This document shows, in pieces, positions 46,601-56,792 of a stretch of 60,228 nt of DNA. The translations under genes and the position numbers were made by a program. How positions within the stretch are numbered: position 1 is the stretch's first letter; each line of letters begins with the position of its first letter. The notes beneath the pieces are model-generated. The model was not told the DNA's origin. It saw nothing but the letters and a program-made list of their open reading frames with translations, and did not search any database. The stretch covers positions 1 through 60,228 of the forward strand of contig JAFEKR010000099.1 of NCBI GenBank assembly GCA_019022495.1, in the 5' to 3' direction. The stretch is from Epichloe hybrida. Taxonomy: Eukaryota > Ascomycota > Sordariomycetes > Hypocreales > Clavicipitaceae.

Positions 46601-49600
46601 GTGTTTAAAGAGCTTTAATAAAGATTTTAGGAAGTGCTAATTTTAGTGTATTTTAACTTACTTATATATCTTAGAGTAAAGATAAATATATCTAGATATA
46701 TAATTAAGGCTATACTTATAATATTAGTGCTAAGTTACTAGCACCTAGTTATGTTTATATTAAGAAAAATAACTAATACTAAATTATAATATTTAATACT
46801 TAATAGTAAATTATTAGCTATCTAAGAGGCTTTTTATATATAGAGACACTATCTTGCTTATTTAGCTTATATAATTAAAGTTATTATAGATTATTTAAAC
46901 TATAAGTACCTTACTATAAAGCCTAAGCTTACTAGTAAGTAAGTAACTATACTTAATAAGCTTTATCCTTTTAATTTTAAGATTATATATTATATAGGGA
47001 AATTAAATCTTACTAACTTACTTTTAAGAAAACTAGATTTTATAAGTAAGGTAAGGAAAGAGAAAGTAGTAATTATATAACTTCTTACCTTTTTATCTAA
47101 ATTTATAAATACTAAGAGATAAGAACACTATAGTAATATTATTAATACTATAGGCTTTATAAAAACATCACTTAATATAACTAATAGTTAGTTATAATAA
47201 CGCTATAATAATACTACTAATATCTAGGGTTTTAAAAAATCGTAACTTTGTTATATTCCTAAAGAACCTAATAATCTAGATAATCTTAGAAAAGTTATAT
47301 TAGTAAGGTTATTTAATACTTTTTATACTTCTATTAATAAGTAATAAGCTAGCTATAGTAATACTATTAGTACCTAGTGTATATATTATTTATTACTTAA
47401 TTATTTTAATTTTCCTATTAGACTAGCTATTTCTAATAAGGATAGACTAGTATAGGTTATTACTAGTAAGTAATAAGGGCACCCCTTAAAAACATTACTT
47501 ATCTATATCCCTATAAGACTAAAAGTATTTATTAAACTAATTACTTATAAAGATATTATAGCTAGGATTTAATCTATTTAAAGAACCTCTTCTAAGTTTA
47601 ACTTTAACTTTCTAGAAAAGAGCTTAAAATTAAAACCCTTAATTTAAGTCTTATTATATAAAGTATAGTAAGGTAATAACTTTACTATAGCTTAATTAAA
47701 GTTACTTAAAAGCAGTAATATAGCTATATCCTAAATATAGTTAATTAAACCCTCTAAGCTATTAATATTTAAGAATTATATTTTTATTTCTTTAAGTATA
47801 AGAAAAGAAATTTTATTACTAACTTATAATAACCTTACTACTAGGCACTAAGAAGTAAGTAAAACTCTTTATTAGATTATAAACTAATATTATTAGCTAA
47901 TAATAAAGAAAAATATAAAGATATATATTAGTACTTATATAAATTATTAGACTTTAAAACTAGGGCATTATAAACTATATAGTAAGCTAGCTATATTACT
48001 AGTGCCTAATTACCCTTTTTAAGAATTATTAATAGATTTTATTACTAGACTTTTACTAGTAAAAGATTTAAATTAGACTTATAATATAATTTTAGTTATT
48101 ATTAACTGTTTTATAAAATATAGTATTTATATTCCTATTTTAATATAACTAACTAGTAATAGGCTAGTAACTATATTCTTAGAATATATTTTTAGAGACT
48201 ATAGAGTCCTAGAAGGTATTATAATAGACTAAGGTTTTATATTTACTAGTGGTTTTTAAATAACTTTTTATTATCTTCTTATAATAAAGCAGCTACTTAG
48301 TATTACTTTTTACCCCTAGATAAATAGTTAGATAAAACATTTAAACTAAGTCTTAGAATATTATTTAAGGGCTTTTACTTATACTAAATAAACTAATTAG
48401 GTAAATAACCTATTAATAGCGTAATTTATATATAATATAAGTAATTACTTAATATATAGCTATATACTAGTAAAGGTATTATAAGGTTATAATCCTAGAG
48501 GTCTATAGTAAGTAATAGTAAATATCCCTTTAGTAAATAATTAAGCTAAAAGTAAGATTTTAGCACTAAGAGAGAAGTATACTATAATTAAGTAGCTTTT
48601 AAGTAACTTATAGACTTAGTATAAAAAATATTATAACTAGAAGAGAACTCTAATAAGGTTTAAAGTTAGTAACTATATTTTATTATTAATAAAAAACATT
48701 AACTTAAGATACCTTAGTAAAAAGCTAGCTATAAAGTATTTAGGCCCCTATAAGATTAAAAAGGTAATTAGGAGTTATAGATTAGTATATTAATTAAAAT
48801 TACTACTTAGGACTTAATTATATAATATATTTAATATTACTAGTCTTAAACCTTTTAAAGGGGACTTAATAAATATAGAAGATATATCCTTATTATAAGA
48901 TACTATTAAAGATAATAAATAAGAGTTTAAAGTTAAGAGAATTATTTTATATTACTATAATAAAAGGTATTATAAATATCTAGTTAAATAAAAGGGCTAT
49001 AATACTCTAGAGAATTCTTAGGTATTAAAAAGGGATTTTATTACTAGAGAAGTTATTAATAACTATAAGTAATAGCTAAGTAATAAAGTTAATATAAGGT
49101 AATTATATTTTATAACTTAATATACTAAAGATATTAGAAAATAAAGTTAATTTACTTAGATAACTTAAATAATCTATTATATAGCTACTAAGTACTTATC
49201 CCTTTATAATAAAGTTAGCCCTTAAGACTACTAGTCTCTTATTATTAGTAGTAGCTATAGGAGCTATAGAGGAAGAGGCCTTAGGAGTATTTTTATTATT
49301 AGAATCCCTCTCTTTATATATATAAACCTAAAGTATACTAGGGAGCTTAATAAAACTAATATATTTAGGTAAATTAATAGTATTTAGTATAAACTACTAG
49401 TAAGTTAGTTAAGTATTAGCTATATATATTAAGAAAGCTTACCTTTAGGATATTTTAAGCTATAAAGTAAAATAGTTTAAAATATTAATCTAAGTCTTTA
49501 AATTTATAATATTACTTAGTAGCACTATTATAGTATATTTATTATATTTTACCTTATAAGTAATATTAGTAAATATTTAAGTATAGTAAATATAACTATA

Positions 49601-51022
49601 CTTATTAGAATTTTTATAAACTAAAATAGTATTTTATAGCTTTTTCTTTGCTTTTATAGTAGGCTAGTAATAAGTTAGTAGTAATCTAGTATCTAGGTAA
49701 TAGGATTATACTTACTTTATTTTAATAGTAATAGCTACCTTTAGAAGTAGCTTTAATAAGTTTAAATAGCCTATTATAAAGCTATATAATTTAAGCTAAA
49801 GTCTAGTAATATATTAGTAATAACTAGGTAAATTCTAGTTAAGAGAGATATACTATAATATAGTTTTTATTATTTTAGAAGTAATAAGTATATTTTATTA
49901 AATAGCCTATTAAATATTAGCTATAAAGAAGTAATAAGTAAGTAAAGAAGTTATACTTAAAGATTTATTATATTTAACTAGAAAGGTTTTTTTATTAATA
50001 AGGTATCCTAGAATCTTATAAATACTATTTTTTAGGAGAATATTTTATATTATTACTTACTAATAATAGTATATATATAGAATTTTCTTTAAAGTTATTT
50101 TACTAGTAGTAAGTTAGTAATAAAAACACTATAAAAATATAATAAACTTATAATAAGATTTTAGAAAAAGTTTACTTTAGAGAAAACTTTATAAGAGACT
50201 TTATAAGAGATTTTTTAGTTAATAGATTTTCTTAAGGTATTAATAAAGGTAAAGTTTAAGTATAAGACTTAGATATAGTAAACTAGCTATAAGTTAGCTA
50301 TAATAGACTAGATAAGGAAGTTATACTAATAAGAGTATAAACTTATAAGCTAAATAAGGGTAAAAAACTAAGATAAATAAGAATAAATAAGAATAATAAT
50401 TAAGGACTAAAAGAGATTAGTAAATACTAAGTAATAGTAATAAAAGAGCTATTACTTAGCTAGTAAGGGTAACTTATAAGGTTAAGGGATATTATAAAAG
50501 AAAGGAAAAGTATAAAAAAGAGAGAAAATTAGTCTCTTTTATATTAACCTTAGACCCCTTAAGTAATTTAATATACTATATATAGGTAATTTATAAATTA
50601 TAATAATAACCATTAGTATTACTAAATATATATATGCCTAATAGCTATAAGCTTATAGTAACTATAATATAAGCCCTTTAGTTAGGCTATTTAAAACCCT
50701 AGTATTAGGTACCTTATTTATTTAACTAATTATAAAAATTAACGTAGGTTATCTATTTTTTTTTCTAGCTATATAATAAGTAATAATATTTATTTTACTA
50801 TAGTAAAGCTATATATAAGCTACTATTTAAATATTACTAACTATAATAAGGGGTTATTTTTAATTAGTAGTATTATTATTATTATTTCTTTTTATTTACC
50901 TATATATCTAAATATAAGATACCTTATTTTATTTTCCTTATAAAGCTTTAATATAGTAATTACACTTTAAGTAAGTAGCTTATTTTATAATTAAGGTTAA
51001 TTATATATAGGGGGGGGTATTA

Positions 51023-51292
51023 TATTAGGAGTATAAAGGTTAAAGATAAAATATTTATTAAAGTAAGTCTTTAAAGAACCTTTAGGCTATATAAATAATA
51101 AAGAGGCTAGCTAGCTATAAGATAGCTATATACTTATAAAGTAAGGTATTTATTAAAGATTATATATATTATTAGTGCTAGGTTAGAGATTAAAACCTTT
51201 ATATACCTACCCCTAGCTAGTATCTATCTAGCAGCAACTATAATAGTCTTAGCTATCACTTCGTTCTTAACCTTTCGGTGCAAGCCGTGACA
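51023..51292 (+). repeat. 3' LTR of the gypsy chromovirus
   Basis: 270 bp. The outer 60 bp (to CCGTGACA) are nearly unmutated while the inner start (TATTAGGAG for TGTTAGGAG) is RIP-altered, the mirror image of the 5' LTR. Confidence 0.95.
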
Positions 51293-51416
51293 AAGCGCTT
51301 GCTTAATAGTCACGCCCATAATAAGAGGCACCTCCACAGTGCGTAATCGAATGTGTGTGCCACTGTGTGCACTGTGTGGAAGCTCGCATCCCATTAAATG
51401 TCAGCAATTATTAACT

Positions 51417-52477
51417 ATGGCTGGGAAGCCTGTTGACAAGAAAAATGAGCCCTTCCCGGATGCCTCCAATTCATATTGGCCAGAAGGATGGAACTGGGCA
51501 CGCTACAGCGACCCCGAGGTGGATTTCTCTACCTTGTCAGAGGAGGACAAGGAAAAGATGCGCAGCGGCCTGCAGGAACGTCCTTGGCGACGATGGCATG
51601 AGAAAACTGACGCTCTACGTACGACAAGAAGCGCGCGAGCGGGAAGACGAGAAGCTTGATGAGCAAAAGGTGCCCCGCCGCCCGATTATTAAGCGCCCGA
51701 CTTCCTACGACGGTGGCAGAAGACGCGTAAAACGAGAACAGTTCCTAGGGGTTTGTCGCCTTCCGCACCGCCCTGTACGGCGACGAGGAGAAGCGACTGG
51801 CATTCAAGGACCGGGTCCGACGCATCCTGGACGTGGCCTTTGACCGTGTGGTGGAGCATAACAGAGGGCACGGGTACGAGCAAAAGTTGCCGAGGCGAGA
51901 AGGTTGTTCAAGCTTCACTGGGTAGAAGACGGGCAGCTCGACGTCGCCACGGTGCATCATCTCCGTGAGCGGTTCGCGCGGATGAAAAGGGACGAGGCCA
52001 TGGCCGTGGCTGTGGGCGGCGCCGACTACAACATGTTCCTGTGTGCGTCTCCGGAAGCGGTTGCGTCGGTGCTTTCGCTCGACGACGACGACGACCTTCC
52101 CACCACCGCATCGATGCCCTGGCGTGACGATTTGCGCCGTTCCTGCTCGCCGTCATGGAAGAGGCCGAGGTGAATGCCCATGATGAGGACCGCGAGGACC
52201 GCGAGGACCGCGACGACCCTGATGATGAGACGAACTGGGACAAGCCCGTTTTCAAGGTCCCGTGGAGATCCTTCCCGACCAACTATGGGTACTCGTCGAC
52301 GGCGCATCTACGCCGCTCGCGGGCCTGACAATGAATGTGAAGGCAAGTGCCGAGCTTGGAGAAGCGATGCGCGAGAGTCACGGTCATCATGATCCCGATG
52401 GATTAAGTGAACTATGGTGGGGAATGGCACCGTCGCCACGGGCGCTCAAGAGGAGGCGCGTGCTCCGGGGACTATGA
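51417..52477 (+). pseudogene. Frameshifted GC-rich gene of unknown function
   Basis: ATG 51417 opens MAGKPVDKKNEPFPDASNSY and continues in coding-like sequence (acidic, Glu/Arg-rich, with W-rich start SYWPEGWNWARYSD). The credible frame changes about five times (near 51590, 51750, 51900, 52135 and 52265), giving in turn LTLYVRQEAREREDEKLDE, ALYGDEEKRLAFKDRVRRIL, FKLHWVEDGQLDVATVHHLR, AVMEEAEVNAHDED and MNVKASAELGEAMRES. A 9-bp GAGGACCGC tandem lies at 52188-52212. Introns do not explain the shifts. I do not recognise the family. It begins only about 90 bp from the transposon block and looks like a decayed gene. Confidence 0.55.
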
Positions 52478-53098
52478 GTATGTATATGCGCATGTATGGG
52501 GACGCGGAGAGAATACAAGATTCGACTATCTCATGATGCGGACGAATGAGAGTGACATCTTTCCAGGAGGGACGGGAAATGGGTTTCTTTCTCGGCTGGT
52601 AACCACTGTTGCCGGCCTCGGCGAGTCACGCAGTATTACGGAGTAAAGCATCGGGATATGTTGGCCGCCCGGTCAAAGCCAAGCCAGGATCCGGCAGCAC
52701 AGTATAAACGGGGCAACTTCTTTGACCAATCAAAGACTCAAGCAGCATTCCAATGGACTTGCGCTTTGATCTTGCCGACAGATCTGACGGGCCTGGCCCA
52801 GCCCAGCCCAGCCCAGCCCAGCCTAGCCCCCGCATGAGTATCTTCGTCGGATGTCGGATGTTAAGTAAGGGTCCTTGTAAGCCCTTGTAAGCCCTTGTTG
52901 CATTGGTTTGCTGCTCCTCCCTCTCTTGAGCGACCCAATAGCGCCCGGCTTTCTCGCCAATCGTGATTCCTTCATTGAGTAGTCCGGACAGGTCAAAACG
53001 ATGGTGCGCACTAGATAAAACGGTAGACATTTCGGTCGACGTATCTTGGCATCCATGATGGGGGTCCTGACTGACTAATGGAATTCTACAATACACAA

Positions 53099-53141
<43 letters not shown>

Positions 53142-53250
53142 CCCAAGTACGCGACAACAGTTGTGGTTGGGATGCTAAATATCGGTATACCTAGTCTGCT
53201 CGATATTGGACTTGCTTTGGGCGAGCTATAAACATTGACAGATATTCATC
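52478..53250. other. Intergenic region with microsatellites
   Basis: Contains a TACGGAGTA (52637-52645), a GCCCA tandem (52797-52826), a GTAAGCCCTT doublet near 52877-52899, and a (CA)n run. No credible gene. Confidence 0.6.
53107..53139. repeat. (CA)n microsatellite
   Basis: About sixteen CA dinucleotides in a row just upstream of the chitinase relic. Confidence 0.95.
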
Positions 53251-55737
53251 ATGGCCGTCTTGAAAAACCGCTCTTTCGGGCTGCTCTTTGTCCTGCTACT
53301 CATGTTCGCCCACTAAACCCTGCAAACTTGGCTGCTGTGGTAAAAAGAATGCAAGTCCCTCGCCTTTCCTCAGCGTCTTGGATCCCCGTTTCTTTCGTTG
53401 CTCCGAACCGGAACTTGACTGACGGCGAAACGTGTGTAGGTCTGTGGCATGGGGTCTAAATACTGCTCCGAGGAGAACTATATTTCTACCTGTGACGCCA
53501 AGAGCGAGTGCGACCGGGGATGGGGTGAAGAATGGAGCGCGCGCACCAGATGCCCTCTCAATGTCTGCTGCGCCGAATATGGGGCTTGCCGAACGACCCA
53601 GGTCTTCTGCGGTGATGGGAAGATTTCGCCTGGGGACACGTCGGCCAACAAGAGGGTCATTGGATGCTACGAGGGCTGGGCGAACACGAAGACGTGCGGT
53701 GGATGTCGGTCGAGACCCGAGAGCTCCTGTCGACGACAATGGACATCAGCGTCGCGTGCTTGACTTTTGAACATGGGCTCACCTAGGAATACCTGGTGAA
53801 CTCCGAGGACCTTTTATACAATGGTTACTCTCATCTGAACTACGCCTTTGCGTTTGTCAATCCCAAGTTCGTCCTCTCTGCTCATTTACCGTGCCTTATC
53901 CCTCCTATACTGTTCTTCTCCTCCCCTCTCTGTCTTTTCTTTCTCAAGCATGGGGGGAAGATAAGACGCGGAAAAAAAAAAAAAGAAAGAAACCTGATTA
54001 GAGTCGCCCAAGAGCGATCTGGTTCCCCTGGGGATTTCGCAAATTACGTCTTGTTCCTCAAAAACTTGCGCGGCTATCTTGGCTCCAAAGGGCTTAGCAT
54101 TACGCTTTCAGCGTCATACTGGTACCTGCAGCACTTTAACATCAATACCATGGAGCAACATGTCGATTGGTTCAACGTAATGAGCCACAATCTGCACGGA
54201 ACTTGGAATAGCACCATTCCATATCTGGGAGCCCATGCCAACGCCCATACGAACCTGACGGGGATCCTCTGCGGGAACGCTCATGTACTCGGAGATTCGA
54301 TAAAGAATCGCCCAAGGTGGTGCGGCGCCAACGTCGTTACCGACAAGGGCGCTGCCGTCAAGGTTGCGACTTGGAGCGGAGACCAATGGGTGTCATATTA
54401 TGACGAGGAAACGAAAGCCGGCTATGCCAACAACCGCTGTGTTGGTGGAGTCATGGTTTGGGGCTGCGTCCACGGACGATGGGCGAGGCACGACCATTCA
54501 GGCCCTTTCCAAAGCCCAAGGTCGGAAAAATATCGTCGACGCCCTCGAGTACCGATCCAACGATGCCCCAAAGTGCGAATGGAAGGGATTATCGGCTCCC
54601 TTTTGCGGTGCCACTTCCGGGTAGGGGGGGGGGGTCACTTGTAGTGGTAATTTTTGAGGTCGAGATCGCCGCGAGTACGGACGGATGCTAGACTGGGCAT
54701 AAGTCTCTCTGCTGCTCCAAGACTGGGACCGACGACAAATTCATCTCGTGCAAGTGGTTTGGGACTGCGCCGGTATGTTCGTCCAAGGCTTCGGTCGCTC
54801 CCTTCTACTTCACATGGTATGGCTGTAAAGACGAAAAGGAAAAGCCAGCAGAGCTCACCACGAGCAAAGAAGGCGAGGGCGGTCAGAAGCCCTGCTTGTA
54901 TGACGGCGGCTTCAAGAGCTGCTGCTGCTCAAACCCACCGCCATGGAGCCAATGCAAGAGGCGGTGATCGGGCCACACCACCTGGACGCAGTGGGAAAAT
55001 CTTCTTTCGGGGCCTCTGATCAGCCTGTTCGTCGACTTTTCTACAGATTATGTAAATCCAGCTGCGAGCCGGGCGAGGTTGCCATTGCGACTGATGGCTT
55101 TGGGCGTCGGTCCGGAACCTATTCCTGCTACTGCTGTGCAGACCCCAATCACAAGGCGCCGCCCAAGATGGACTTCAAGCTCTGCCCTGGCCCGGCGAAG
55201 CTGCCTGGCCAGTCCGGGGAGAAGGATCCCGAGGCGGCTTCGCCGATGGGGTGCCGACAATGCCACAGGGGCCGCAGACCTTGCGGCCCCGTACGATGGT
55301 CACGATGAGCTCCAACTACTTGGCTTGGCCTGGAGGAGAAGCGTGATATCGAGGCTCGTGGCGCCCGAGATTCCTCCATGCCACTTTGCGGGCCGGCGGG
55401 CCAGGGCAAGATGGCGAGAATTTATAACCAGAATTGCCCCGGCGCACCGAGCATCTTAAGACTGACTGGACGTGCATAGACGGTGTCACAGCAAGGTGTT
55501 TGTGCCGTGTCTGGTATCGCCCCTCTGAAGGCGCTCAATCCCTTGTACAGATGGGTGGCAGAGCATGTGTTCGAGAAGCAAGAGCTCCGAGATGCTGTGC
55601 AAAGCATGGTGTATGGTGTCACTCTGGCGGGCAACGCGTTGCGTGCTGGTGCCGCCCCTTTCAACGTGTTTAACAATAAAGGAGTATGTAATAATCTTGA
55701 TGCTATTCAAGCCCATTTTTCTCAAACCCCTATCTGA
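53251..55737 (+). pseudogene. Broken killer-toxin-like GH18 chitinase (chitin-binding plus GH18 remnants)
   Basis: ATG 53251 opens a signal peptide (MAVLKNRSFGLLFVLLLMF) stopped by TAA after 21 codons. In other frames follow PCKLGCC, a hevein-type chitin-binding domain at 53449-53610 (YISTCDAKSECDRGWG, CPLNVCC, CRTTQVFCG) and the GH18 start RVIGCYEGWA at 53656. Then come GYSHLNYAFAFVNP (53821-53862), FANYVLFLKNLRGYLGSKG (54035-54091), VDWFNVMSHNLHGTW (54160-54210) and WVSYYDEETKAGYANNRC (54387-54440). The segment that should carry the catalytic DGxDxDWE, between 53865 and 54030, is missing in all frames. Downstream cysteine-rich pieces (APFYFTWYGCKDEKEKP, GRRSGTYSCYCCADP, HVFEKQELRDAVQSMVYG) match the long C-terminal region of this chitinase subgroup. 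At least six frame changes make it a relic without activity. Confidence 0.8.
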
Positions 55738-55839
55738 AAAAGAGTCGCCCCCTCTCCCGACCTCAATCCTTTTCCTTTTTCTTTTGAAAAACTATACTCA
55801 TACGTAATGCAACTCTTTCAACAAAACCGGCCTCGGGGT

Positions 55840-56405
55840 TTACCCACCCTGCAATTCTCAAAGAGCTGGGCCGGCAACATCAACGATGCCTTCTCCGCGT
55901 TCTCGGCCGCACCTCAGACGCCGGCGCCAACAACGCATTTGCCGTCAACTTACAAGTTTGCGACGCCGACTTCAATCTGTACAAGGGGCACAATGTCGCA
56001 GGAGTCAACCTCTTATCCGACACGATGTGGAAGTCGTGCACCGACCTCGAATAGGTCGGCGTCCCGACCGATATAACTGACACTTTTAAGTACCGTGGCG
56101 AAACTACTGTCGTTGGCTCTTACAGGGCGGCACATGACGGAATTGTCACGCTCTGGGGCGACTTTGCGCAAGTGACTTCTGCTGCTAATTACCGATACGA
56201 CTGGGTCGACGCATTCAAGCAGACCGTTGGAGGATAATTTTGGATACCAGGGACACGTGGTGGCTGATTTTCTGAAATATTGGAACTCCAACCAGGCTGG
56301 AATTTACCCCACGACCATGGTCAAAATAGTGGTTGACAGGTTGACGGACTTCCAGACCAATGCCGGTACTCTGACCTCGCTTACAATTAGGCAGAATGCA
56401 CCCTA
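55840..56405 (+). pseudogene. Decayed reading frame of unknown function after the chitinase relic
   Basis: Coding-like pieces in sequence: AGNINDAFSAFSAA (about 55875-55916), then after a frame change AFAVNLQVCDADFNLYKGHN (55935-55994) and LLSDTMWKSCTDLE ending at TAG 56052-56054. Reading continues with TFKYRGETTVVGSYRAAHDG and LWGDFAQVTSA up to TAA near 56237. After another shift, VVADFLKYWNSNQAGIYPTT runs to a stop near 56404. The first stop reads as a CAG-to-TAG change, the type RIP makes. It could be the tail of the chitinase relic or a separate small gene; I do not recognise the family. Confidence 0.45.
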
Positions 56406-56574
56406 GATCATGGCATGCATTCCTTGGACAATCTCAAGCCCTCGATAGCATTTTGGGCACCCTTAGGGCCGCATTACTATGGAATATTTCAAGGGTTAGA
56501 TGCTACAGGAGGCGTGGCCAGTGCTTACGCTCCGATACCTTAGCATAGCTTGGCAATTACTGTCAAGGTAGGGG

Positions 56575-56792
56575 TGTAAATAGATGATAAAAAGCGTTCG
56601 ATTTTGGTTAATTAAAGGTGCAAATAGCACCTAACTTTTATACCTAAAAGGTATATAGTACGCTATAGTAATAACTAGTTTACAGAGGTACTTCTAATAT
56701 ATTATATTTACTAATATTTAACCTTATATTTTATCCCTATTAATACGCGCTACCCTTATATAACCTATGCTTTAAGGGAGCTTTCCTTAACA
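56575..56792 (-). repeat. Probable 3' LTR of the inner copia element
   Basis: TG..CA sequence (TGTAAATAG ... CCTTAACA) next to the polypurine tract of a minus-strand element. No second copy is in the window, so the limits are inferred. Confidence 0.55.

Larger units (their letters stand above)
43425..51292 (+). mobile_element. Ty3/gypsy chromovirus, RIP-inactivated, nested in the MULE
   Basis: 7.87 kb with 270-bp LTRs at 43425-43694 and 51023-51292, TG..CA ends, and an exact 5-bp target duplication AAGCG (43420-43424, 51293-51297). A G-rich polypurine tract (51010-51017) precedes the 3' LTR. Plus-strand relics in order: Gag zinc knuckle near 44780-44815 (YKYRKPRYTL for CxxCxKPGHxxxxC); reverse transcriptase 46030-46420 (KTVFYY-YSYFKYLVM, IIYLDNILIYSS where LDD is now LDN); integrase core 48010-48400 (ELLIDFITRL, ILVIINCFIKYSIY); and a C-terminal chromodomain at 48960-49070 (YLVK-KGYNTLENS). 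Many RIP stops make it non-autonomous. About 1.9 kb between chromodomain and polypurine tract has no assigned role. Confidence 0.92.
40816..51317 (-). mobile_element. Mutator-like (MULE) DNA transposon split by a gypsy element
   Basis: The ends GGGCGTGAC...GTCACGCCC are flanked by a perfect 8-bp direct repeat, ATAATAAG (40808-40815 and 51318-51325). Without the nested gypsy and its duplicated AAGCG, the element is about 2.6 kb. Terminal inverted repeats are about 80 bp. On the minus strand, 42545-42230 reads as a MULE transposase core in one frame: LDILFLNYIYKIN (the first-Asp DxTYK-type block), then ITYFLSNKTKDNYY, then IIIDCEIALINTLERN (second Asp), then INILAKYKCF. Stops are all TAA/TAG as RIP makes from Trp and Gln. 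MULE termini often start GG and target duplications are 8-11 bp. No intact transposase remains. Confidence 0.82.

Noticed and set aside
40808..51325. 8-bp target duplication first read as a hAT element
   Set aside because: The terminal sequence starts GGGCGTG and not CAGNG, and the internal relic matches the MULE transposase core.
52626..53135. 169-codon minus-strand open frame beginning with a Cys-Val repeat
   Set aside because: The start is the (CA)n microsatellite and the rest shows no coding signature.
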